Part shown: piece by piece, positions 55,227 through 64,000 of the stretch
Layout of the letters: the number at the start of each line of letters is the position of its first letter
Position numbering within the stretch: the stretch's first letter is position 1
Assembly: GCA_963675135.1 (NCBI GenBank)
Contig: OY776128.1
Location: 1,364,001-1,428,000 of the forward strand
Direction of reading: 5' to 3'
DNA length: 64,000 nucleotides
Source: Galeopsis tetrahit
Taxonomy: Eukaryota > Streptophyta > Magnoliopsida > Lamiales > Lamiaceae
Notes under the pieces: model-generated
What the model was told of the DNA's origin: nothing
The model's input: the letters and a program-made list of their open reading frames with translations, nothing else
The model's database searches: none
Program-made: the position numbers and the translations under genes

Positions 55227-55766
55227 TCAAAATGATGACCGAAAATGTCTAGTGCATAGAGTGAATTCTTCGTATCCAAACCTAGAGACATTATCGCCAA
55301 ATTTGAACCAAACTTTGTTGATTTTCTCTGTTTGCACCTACCTCGTAAGTAGTTGGTGGAAGAGCTGGTATCCAATATCCATATTCTTCAACTTCAAAAG
55401 ATTTTTAAAACATTGCATTTGAAATTGTTCTTTATGCCGATTATCTAGTTCTTTGAACACGAAATCAATCATACATAATTTGCTCCGACAACTAATATTT
55501 TCTTGCTCCACTTCAGATTCAACATTGTATTCTGTTTCCATAAAGTTTATGTTAATTTATTTGTAAATATAAAATCTCAATAAAATTAATAATATACTGT
55601 AACCAAACTAATACTATAGCATATCATATTTGTACGAGAACGAATGTTACATATTTTTTGTTCATTGTCAATGCATAATTCATACCTTCATTTGACATTT
55701 CATCATCTTGCTCAAATATTTCGAGATCATCATTTTGTTCTACTATCTCAAAATTTTGTTCACCTA
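55227..55766 (-). pseudogene. DUF1985-domain (Ulp1-associated) gene fragment
   Basis: Two exons can be read on the minus strand: about 55766-55686 (acidic, EQNDDLEIFEQDDEMSNE) and 55531-55227. The join has matching phase at a GTATGAAT donor and an AAACAG acceptor. The second exon has CFKNLLKLKNMDIGYQLFHQ followed by KVWFKFGDNVSRFGYEEFTL. These are the two halves of the plant DUF1985 domain, which usually precedes a Ulp1-type SUMO protease domain, often in MULE-borne genes. A TAG at 55338-55340 separates the halves and the frame ends at 55227, before the usual 'TGL' continuation. It is a broken fragment. Confidence 0.5.
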
Positions 55767-56431
55767 TTTTTTACAATGCAAATGAATATGTTAGCAAAAA
55801 TTAATTAGCAGCAGTTTGACAGCAAACAAATTCTTGATTTCAAAATCCACCACTTTCAAATTGAAGGAAACAACTTTTTTTTTATAATTCTCATAACTTT
55901 TCTTTCTTTTGAAGATTTGCCAAATGGGCGTGCCCAATAATGTAAAACATATATACAACATTATGTTGTTATAATTCAGTTTAAGCACATATGCAACAAA
56001 TTTAAACAGTATCAAATTCTTTCTTTTTTATCTTCGTGGGGTCTTTCTGAAGGACAGAGGAACTATTTTTTTAGCAGAATTCTTGAAAATGATTAACATC
56101 ATTATTAAAGATACAATACTAAATGTTGCTGTAGTACTACTTGTTGAAATTGAGTAGATTTTAGGATGGAACAATAACCAAAAGTGAAACGGCCCCCTAC
56201 ATACCTCTATAATAAAAATGGAGTACAAGGGGTACTCAACCCTTACAATATGTAGATGTGAAAGCAAAAATAAGCAGCACCATCTAACATAATTTAAGCA
56301 GCAGAGCCTAGAAGAAAGGCCTCTGCTATTTTATAAACATGCCAGACCCATTATCTTAATTAAATACGACACCACACTAGCTAGTTTCGTCCATCACCCT
56401 CCACAATAAATCCCCTATCCACAAAAAGAGT
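55767..56431. other. intergenic, no gene
   Basis: AT-rich. The minus frame at 56028-56267 has no family resemblance. The 56340-56430 stretch is unremarkable. Confidence 0.45.
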
Positions 56432-56752
56432 TGCATGTTTGTTTTGGGATTATGTAGGATGGGAGAGATGGGGATGGAGAAATCTTGAATGGAGAAATTC
56501 TGATGAATAGTGATTGTGTATGTTTATTTTGGGATATTGAGTAGGATGAGATGTAACTTTATGTCAAATCAATTGTGTAAGAGTGTGATGTTGTATTATT
56601 TTATATAACTTTATGTCAAATCAATTAGTAAAAGTGAGTGATGTTGTATTATTATAATAGTAGAATATATAGATATTTTTAAAGGTGGATGTAATTGAAT
56701 GTTGAAATCCGAATGTAAAATCCCGAACAAGAACAAGACGGGGGACGTTACG
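56432..56752. mobile_element. Tourist-type MITE, right end truncated
   Basis: It starts TGCATGTTTGTTTTGGGATT and follows 53180-53604 to ACGGGGGACGTTACGT, then stops. The final 40 or so bases with the right TIR are missing. Confidence 0.7.
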
Positions 56753-57043
56753 TATCTGCGTGGATCAGGACTTAAAATACAGGCACCTGAGTAGAGCAGG
56801 ACCCGTAGAACAAGATGGATGCGTAGAACAAATTCAATATATATTGAAATACCCATAGCAGAAATTATCATATTAAGACCATCTCCAACCGTACTTGATA
56901 AATGAAGTTTTACTCCATTTATAAAGTTTTGCTCCCTCCAACCGTACTCTATTTTGAAGATTTAAAATAGAGTTTTGAATAGTAAACTCTATATATAAAG
57001 TTTACTATTCAAAACTCTATATTTTATATCTATTATTTTATTA

Positions 57044-57326
57044 CTCCCTCCGTCCCGGAGGAACTTGCACCCTTTGACCGGCACACATTTTAAGAAATGT
57101 GTAAGAAAAGGTGTAATGATTGATGTTTTGAGGGGTAATTTTGTAAACTTTTATGAATAAAGTAAAGTAAAAAGTAGATTGAGTGTGGAAAAGTAATGGC
57201 ATATGGGTAAATATGAGTATATTTCAAGGGTGGGGGTTGTGAAAATATTTCCTTTTATGGAGTGTGCAAATTGGTATGGGACATCCATATATGGAAAGTG
57301 TGCAAATTCCTTCTGGACGGAGGGAG
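57044..57326. mobile_element. Stowaway-type MITE, 283 bp
   Basis: CTCCCTCCGTCCCGGAGGAA and TCTGGACGGAGGGAG are inverted, with TA at 57042-57043 and 57327-57328. It is close to the body of the split element at 18822-21251. Confidence 0.82.
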
Positions 57327-58633
57327 TAATATTTACAATTCTGTATAATTTGTTAAATATAATTACAATTCTATTGTTATACTAATTTATAATTTAATTT
57401 TAATTGTGTAATTTTTTTTTTTTGTGTATTATTATTACATACAAAAAAATAACGTAAAATACAATAAAACATACATTAATTATATATTAAATATGAAATA
57501 CATTACATATTAAAACGGACATACATGCATTACCTATAATGTATCGTTTTGTATTAGATTATACTCACATGTATCGTTTTACGTCATTATATGTTTCGTA
57601 ATTTTATATTTAAATAAAAGTAATATTTGAAAACTACAAGTTTATTTACATTTTATGATTTTGATAAAATTAATAATATTTAATTTATAATTTAATTTAC
57701 TAATTGAATATTTCATTGTAAAAATTAATTTAAATATAAAGATAAATATATTATTTAATGATTGTAATATATTGAAAATGATTAAAATATGATTCAAAAA
57801 AAAATAAAAATGATTAGAATAATAAATGGAGTAAGATATAGAGTTTTATGGTTGGAGAAGGTTTTTAAAATAGAGTGTGAAAAAGTGTATTTTGAAGTTT
57901 AGAAATCTTTATTTGAAAGTTTATGGTTGGAGATGGCCTAAGAACCCATAGCTGAAGGATCAGCTCGAGTTTCATTTTACAAAAATACATGTACTCTCCA
58001 TCTATTTGCCCCCAATACTCTTTTGTGTTCACTTCTTGCTAGGTGAAAAACACTTTAAATACATTAAAACCTAGCTTATCACATTAAAAACTAGACTATT
58101 AATATTGGTTAATTTAGTCGACCTAAAAATGAATATCAATAATATTTTACTAAAGTAATCATAAGTAAACATAAAGTTGAAGGATCATCAATATCTCGGA
58201 CACACTATTATTAAAATTACACTAAAACAACAAACCCAAATACAATGTACCATCCTAATATTGCTACACAACGTACCATCCTAATAGCGCACTCAAAATC
58301 CAAGAAATTGACAGCAATACGTTATAATCCACCAAACAGCAATCAATAAATTCTTAATGTATCATAAAAAAATGGCTCTATTGGTGATCCAATTAGAAAA
58401 AAAAATAAAAAAATACAAAGATGACACATAAAATTGAACTTGTGATGCCTCTATTTGATTCATGATCCGAAGCAGATGAGTACGTATTTGATTGTGTGGC
58501 TAAAATCTTCTCAGTTTCTGCATGAATCTGATTTTAGAATTGATTGTGCAGCCCAGATTTTAAATTGAATGTGCCATGGTTTTTAGAGTGAACGGGTCAT
58601 GGCAAGCCCGTAAAAAACTGTAAAAAACTAGTA
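57327..58633. other. AT-rich intergenic DNA
   Basis: No gene. A pair of inverted blocks, near 56880-57000 (ATCTCCAACCGTACTTGATAAA; AAAATAGAGTTTTG) and 57820-57940 (TATGGTTGGAGATGGCC), suggests that the MITE at 57044 lies inside an older element of about 1.05 kb. Confidence 0.45.
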
Positions 58634-58923
58634 TTCCCTCCGTCCCAGGATTTTGTGCATGATTTGATCGGCACGGAAATTAAGAAAATGGAATATAGTG
58701 ATTTTATGATAGAATAAATGAGGGGTATTATTGGTAATTCATTGACTAAAGTGAGTGAAGATTTAACTAAAGTTATAAATTGAGTTAAGTTGTGGGCCCA
58801 AGTAAAATAAAGGAGGAGTAATATTGGTAAAAATTATGTGAGTTATTTCCTTTTTTAGAGTGTGCAAATAATGTTGGGACGCCCGTTAAGGAAAGTGTGC
58901 AAAGAATCACGGGACGGAGGAAG
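58634..58923. mobile_element. Stowaway-type MITE, 290 bp
   Basis: TTCCCTCCGTCCCAGGATTT and CACGGGACGGAGGAAG are inverted, flanked by TA at 58632-58633 and 58924-58925. Confidence 0.8.
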
Positions 58924-59738
58924 TATATTTTATCTCTGGTAATGGGACGGGTCCAAATCTGACCCGTATGGGTCGGATACGAACCCGGTTAAGCAGGTAT
59001 GGGACGGGTCATGATTTTTTGTCAAATTCGTACCCACTATATATAAATATAGTAATATTTACGGAGTAATATATATTTATATGTTTGTAAAAATATTTTT
59101 TTTAGGTAGTTTTGTAGTAAATGAATATGAAATGTTATTTAAATAATTATATATTTAATTTGAATTATATAATATCAAAATAAATATATGGGAAAATATC
59201 AGTTTTGGTCCCCCAGTTTTACCTCTTTTCATATTTGGTCACCCACTAGTTACTATCAAAATTGGTCACGTTATTATATTCTATTAAAATTGATCACTCT
59301 GTTAGTCAATCTGTCATTGACTAATGGAGAAAGAGTTTTGAGCCGTGAAATTTCTCAAAACCTAACGTTAAAAAAAATTTCATGCATCTTCCAGAACTAA
59401 TGAAACAAACGCAAAAGCAAAAATGAAATATGGACAACCAATATTTAAATTATATTTATAATAGGTCAGAATTCTGATGCATTTGGTAGAACATGATATA
59501 ATAGATCATTAGATCAGAAGGAATTCTGATACATCTTGTAGAACGTGATTGGTTAGTTTACCTTTTATTTTTATTTTATAAATAATTAGGAAATGAGAAA
59601 CTCAGAAGATAGAAATTTATTTCAATTAATTTCAAATGTCCAATTGTTTGATTAACATTTCAAGAAATCTGCAATAATGATCTTAATAGAAAAATATTTA
59701 GAATGAAAAATAAGTTTATTGTTATAAATAATATTTAT
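58924..59738. other. intergenic, no gene
   Basis: 58940-59010 has repeated GACGGGTC/GACCCGT words, an old repeat. 59460-59560 has a duplicated GAATTCTGAT-CAT-T-GTAGAAC-TGA block. Part of this could belong to the LTR that follows. Confidence 0.4.
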
Positions 59739-59968
59739 ATGGTGTGAATGTCCATAATGTGACATTTGATGTACATTGTTGGTTCATGTACCAACATTAA
59801 TCTTTGACCTTTCATTTCATCTTCTTCAACTTATATTGTTCCATATAAATAGAGTTGCTAATGTTTGTAATACACACTTAGAGGTGGAATAAGAGATTTC
59901 TATATTATCTCTACATCTTGTTCACTTATGTAATATATGAAGTTATACTTTTAAGTTGTTTCACAACA
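59739..59968 (+). repeat. putative 5' LTR of the copia element (start uncertain)
   Basis: The right boundary TTTCACAACA (59968) is followed directly by CGTTATCAGCACGAAG, the primer-binding region typical of one group of plant copia elements. A TATAAATAG box at about 59845 would be the U3 promoter. The start at TGTGAATGTCC is a guess from the TG rule. The 3' LTR lies beyond the window, so the pair could not be compared. Confidence 0.45.
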
Positions 59969-60173
59969 CGTTATCAGCACGAAGCTCGTAAAACATTTCT
60001 ACCGACGAAATTCAGATAGTGATAAATTTCAGATATTGTACGGAGGTATGTATTGAAATGTTTAGAATATATTATCTTACAATATTTATTTGTCATATCT
60101 TATTTCATTACTATTTTAATGATTATGTTATTTTTCAGTTAATCTATCTCTTGTTTATTTTATAGTTTCCAAC

Positions 60174-60786
60174 ATGTCAAACTTGACAAAACTTAAATTT
60201 GTGGCTCTTGATATTACTGAAAAAAAAAATTGTAATGAATTCTTGATGTTGAAATTCATTTGGATGCCATGAGTCTTGAAGATTCTATAAAAGTGGCAAA
60301 TCAAGCATATAATAGAAAATAAGGCCAAAGGCCCAAAGCCATGATTTTTTTTTTGCCACAATCTTGATGAAGGATTGAAAGTTGAATATACCTCACGGTG
60401 AAAGATCCACTTTAATTGTGGACAAATCTTAAAGAAAGATATGATTATAAATTCGTGAGTGAGCATAACTCAACTATGTTCAAAAATCACTTCTCAATTA
60501 AAATTATGTGGAGAAAATATTAGTGAAGAGGATATGCTTGAAAGACATTCTCCACATTTCATGCTTCTAATGTGATTTTGCAACAACAATATCGTGAGAA
60601 GAATTTTACTAAATATTCTGAACTAATTTCATGTCTCTTGGTGGCTGATAAAATTAATGAGTTTTTGATGAAAAATCAGGCCTCGAACGAGGGTGTGATT
60701 TTAACCGAGGCAGAATTCAAAATGATTATAATACATGTCCGAATTTTAAAGGCCCTAAAAAAGGGCAAACAAATTTCTGAACATTA
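60174..60786 (+). pseudogene. copia gag, frameshifted
   Basis: ATG 60174 opens MSNLTKLKFVALDIT, the usual start of Gag in this copia group. The frame is lost near 60225 and continues as LDVEIHLDAMSLEDSIK in another phase. A later piece (60572-60787) contains YSELISCLLVADKINEFLMK. The zinc knuckle was not seen. Several indels and a large loss make this non-functional. Confidence 0.7.
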
Positions 60787-61090
60787 AAGGAAAAGAGAAA
60801 AGAGTTGAAATAAATTATGTGAATAATGAATTCGATAATGAGATGTTTGACATAACACAATTGGATGTTGATGATTACCTTACCCACCCTGAAGGTGGAA
60901 ATTAGATCGTTCTAATACTCAATCATAATTTTCTTTCAATAATTTATTATGTAATGTTTGTTTTCTTATGTTATGCAATGTCTTAGTATTTCTTATCCTT
61001 TATAATATGAGTGACTATTACATTTTCATTTACCTTAAAATAAAATAATTAAATTGTAAATTTCTTTTTTTTTTTTGCATTTTTTTTTAA

Positions 61091-61285
61091 ATGGAAAATG
61101 GTATGTCAACATCAACATTTAAGAAAGAATGTGGAGATTTATGTCTCGTGGATAGTGTTACTATGCACACTATATTCAACAATAATAAATTATTCTCACA
61201 TATAAAATGTGGAGAAGCCAATGTAAATACAAAACTTGGTTGTACAAAAATAATTGAAGGTTTTGGAAGAGCCACTATTCTATAA
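61091..61285 (+). pseudogene. copia protease region, active site altered
   Basis: The frame contains CGDLCLVDSVTMHTIF and later GFGRATIL. The family has D-S-G at the catalytic Asp; here it reads D-S-V followed by T-M-H. Without the Gly and with broken neighbours no active protease is expected. Confidence 0.65.
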
Positions 61286-61412
61286 CCCGGGGGGACAAAT
61301 TCATTATCAATGATGCTTTGTTCTCCGGAAAGTCTCAAAGAAATTTATTGAGTTTTAAAGATATTCATTTGAATGGATATCATCTTGAGACTACAAATGA
61401 AGACAATATATA

Positions 61413-62474
61413 TTGAGTATTTTAATATTACTACAATTGTTGCGGGAAAGAAATGTATGTTGGAGAAGTTACCCGCTTAATCCTTGGATTTATACGTATT
61501 GCATGAGTATAAAAACAATTGAAATTTATGTCGTAGTAAACCAAAAGGTTACTACCGAATTTAATGATTGGCATGACCGGTTGGGCCATCCCGGTTCCAT
61601 AATGATGCGAAAAATTGTAGAAAATTCATATGGGCAATCATTGAAAAATAGAAAAATGCTATACCCCAATGAATTTTCATGTGCTAGTTGTTCACAAGGA
61701 AAATTAATTATAAGGTCATCACCAGCTAAAGTTGAGCATGAAAATCTTATGTTCTTGGAACGAATTCAAGGGGATATATTCGGACATATACATACGCCAA
61801 GTGGACCATTTAGATATTTAATGGTTTTGATTGATGCATCGACTAAGTGGTCACATATATGCTTATTGTCATCTCACAATTTGGTTTTTACATAGTTATT
61901 GGGATAAATAATGCAATTGTGAGTACAATTTCCTAATAATGCAGTTAAGAGTCTAAGACGATTCGTCTTGCAAATGCTGGTGAATTTTTCATCTCTAACT
62001 TTCAACGTTTATTGTATATCAATTGAAATACATATTGAACATATGGTTGCTCATGTTCGTACATAGGACAGTCTTGTTGAATCACCTATAAATCATATTC
62101 AATTGATTGTCCGATCAATATTGATGAAATATAAACTCCCTATTTTAGCTTGAGATCATTTTATATTGCATGCAACAACACTTGTGCGCATCATACCAAC
62201 AAGTTATCATAACATTTTCCCCATACAAATGGTTCAAGGTCAGGAACCAAACATATCCCATCTAAGAACTTTTGGATGTGTTGTATATGCACTGATTGCT
62301 CCACCACAACACACGAAGATGGGTCCCCAAAGAAGAATGGGGGTATATGTTGGATATGAATCTCCGTCTATTGTTAAATATTTAGAACCATTGACCGGAG
62401 ATCTATTCACGAAAATGTTTGTTAATTGTTATTTTGATGAAGACAATTTTTCCAACATTAGGGGGGGAAAGTAA
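61413..62474 (+). pseudogene. copia GAG-pre-integrase and integrase, broken
   Basis: 61413-61895 has WHDRLGHPGSIMMRKI and CASCSQGK, the H-H-C-C zinc-binding part, then RIQGDIFGHIHTPSGPFRYL with the first catalytic Asp region (GDIFG) and VLIDASTKWS. The frame ends near 61895. About 270 bp follow with shifts before 62166-62474, which matches the integrase C-terminal part (HLRTFGCVVYALI, RRMGVYVGYESPS). Confidence 0.75.
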
Positions 62475-62989
62475 GCAGCTGAAAATGAATATTTCTTGAA
62501 ATGAATTATCATTGAATTGCATGGATCCTCGTACAAAGTAGTGTGAACTTGAAGTTGAAAAGATAATTCATTTGCAAAATATTGTGAATCAACTGCCAGA
62601 CACATTTACTGACCTTAAAAGAGTTACAAAATCTTATATTTTAGCTGCTAATGCTCCTAACATCACTGATGTCCCTGAAGGACTGTCTTCCATGGCAAAT
62701 GAGTCTACGGCACGCCTGAAGCGTGGTAGACCTCTCGGTTCCAAAGAAAAAAATTCTCAAAAAATAAAAGGAGCAAGTATTGAAGATGGTCATAATGTGA
62801 ACATTCTTGTTGAAAAATATGACATACTACTTAAAGTCCCATAAAATGATATTTCAGGCGCCCGAAAATGATGAAATATCGATAAATTATGTCAGAACAG
62901 GAGAAATATGGAACTGAAATGAAATCGATGTCGACAATATCTTTGTATATAATATAGCGCTTAATATGATGGAAGATAATGAGGATCAT

Positions 62990-63770
62990 AAACCTACATC
63001 TATTGATGAATGTAGAAAACGAGATGATTGGCCAATGTGGAAAGACGCAATAAATGCAAAATTACAATCTCTTAGTAAACGAAAAGTTTTCGTACCTTTT
63101 GTCCGTATACCTAATGGTATAAAAGTCGTGGGTTATAAATGAGTAATTGTGCGAAAAAGAAATGAGAAAAATGAAATCGTGAGGTATAAAGTGCGACTTA
63201 TTGCACAAGGTTTTACCCAAAGACCAAGTGTTGATTATGATGAGACTTATTCTCCTGTGGTGGATGCAATAACTTTTCGTTATTTAGTAAGTCTGGCAGT
63301 GCAAGAAAAACTTGAAATGCGTCTATTAGATGTCGTTACAGCCTATTTGTACGACTCATTAGAGAAAGATATTTATATGACAATCCCCAAGGGATTAAAG
63401 GTACCGATAATGAAAAACGAGAATTCTCAAAACATGTATTCAGTCAAGTTGAGCAAATCCTTATATGGATTAAAGCAATCTGGTCGCATGTGGTACACTT
63501 GTTTGATGCATTCTTGATTAAGGAGGGATACAACAATGATCATATATACCCTATGTTTTTATTAAAAGATTTGGATGTGAATATGTGATGGTCATTACTG
63601 TATATGTTGATGATTTGAATATCATTGAGACTCCTACAGAGTTATCAAAGGCCGTGGCTTCCCTCAAGAGGGGATTTGAAATAAAGGATCTTGGTAAAAC
63701 AAAATTTTGTTTGGGTCTTCAAATTGTACAATTTTGTAAATTTTTGTGCATCAATCCACTTATATTATGA
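62990..63770 (+). pseudogene. copia reverse transcriptase, with nonsense and frameshift
   Basis: The frame reads from EC-K-DDWPMWKDAI through VVGYK, then TGA (63140-63142) where the family has Trp, then VRYKVRLIAQGFTQRPSVDY, VTAYLYDSLEKDIYM and SLYGLKQSGRMWY. A shift follows near 63498. The catalytic YVDD box with its neighbours (VYVDDLNIIETPTELSK) is intact at 63585-63770. It cannot give one protein as it stands. Confidence 0.85.
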
Positions 63771-63779
63771 AAGTGTTGA

Positions 63780-64000
63780 AACAATTCTATATGGATAAAA
63801 CACATCTTTGAAGCACACCTACGGTTGTGCGTTCACTGAATGTAGCGAAAAATTCATTTCGACCTCGCGAAGAAAATGAAGAACTGCTTGGTCAAGAAGT
63901 ACCATATTTGAGTGCAATAGTTAGTTATGCAGATACAGGCTACTTATCAGACCCGCGCAAAGTCCGATCCCAAATAGGTTATTTGTTCACATATGGAGGT
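63780..64000 (+). pseudogene. copia RNase H region, internally deleted, runs off the window
   Basis: Pieces LGQEVPYLSAI and YADTGYLSDPRKVRSQIGYL are recognisable as the end of RT and the start of RNase H. In intact relatives about 80 or more residues lie between these two blocks; here they are joined by a few codons. The element continues past 64000. Confidence 0.7.

Noticed and set aside
56028..56267. 79-codon minus-strand frame as a membrane protein
   Set aside because: Hydrophobic composition arises from T-rich DNA. No conserved motif or splice-compatible continuation was found.
60155..60466. 103-codon minus-strand frame
   Set aside because: Antisense to the degenerate copia gag, where the plus strand gives recognisable gag pieces.

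Overview
This window is nuclear DNA of a flowering plant, most probably a eudicot. The evidence is AT-rich intergenic sequence, genes with GT-AG introns, and dense Stowaway, Tourist, hAT, Mutator (MULE), Helitron-like, SINE, TRIM, Gypsy and Copia remnants. Nothing in the sequence fixes the species; an asterid or Lamiales-type plant is only a guess. It is gene-poor and repeat-rich.

Layout. 1-6000: AT-rich intergenic DNA with a Helitron 3' end, a hAT element with an 8-bp target duplication, a TRIM remnant and a Tourist MITE. About 5600-24700: a degenerate tandem array of at least four copies (A-D) of one small secreted-peptide locus. In copy A the gene is deleted. Copy B carries a 48-residue cysteine-rich peptide gene. 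Copy C carries a chimeric gene. Copy D carries a two-exon lipid-transfer-like (prolamin superfamily) gene. The array is split by at least four MULE-type elements (7039-8129, 16607-17660, 19144-21209, about 22240-22906) and by a very young LTR retrotransposon (8796-15822) with no pol genes, two tandem-repeat blocks and LTRs that differ at two of 737 positions. One Stowaway element (18822-21251) contains both a 103-bp tRNA-derived SINE and a 2-kb MULE.

25000-30700: AT-rich DNA with a Helitron-like repeat region carrying internal duplications, then MITEs. 31031-32960: an intact JINGUBANG-type WD40 gene (two exons, 389 aa) with MITEs in its intron. 35929-36811: another MULE of the same family as 16607-17660. 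40732-46199: an intact 11-exon KOBITO1/ABI8/ELD1-type glycosyltransferase gene (520 aa), with a Tourist MITE and two 51-bp tandem duplications in its introns, one of which duplicates a splice acceptor. 49109-51390 (minus strand): an eight-exon SLC35F-like (DUF914) transporter gene that lacks a visible start and has a frame break, so it is probably decaying. 55227-55766 (minus): a broken DUF1985 (Ulp1-associated) fragment. 59739-64000: a heavily mutated Ty1/copia element running off the right edge.

The two intact genes have unrelated roles (pollen germination control; cell-wall and cell-elongation growth), so no operon-like or clustered pathway is visible. The coherent story is one of genome turnover: local tandem duplication of secreted cysteine-rich peptide genes, followed by transposon insertion, deletion and chimera formation. 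I did not find a clearly new biological system. The best candidates for new biology are the chimeric peptide gene in copy C, the MULE families that share GTCGAC-containing hairpins, and the pol-less LTR element.
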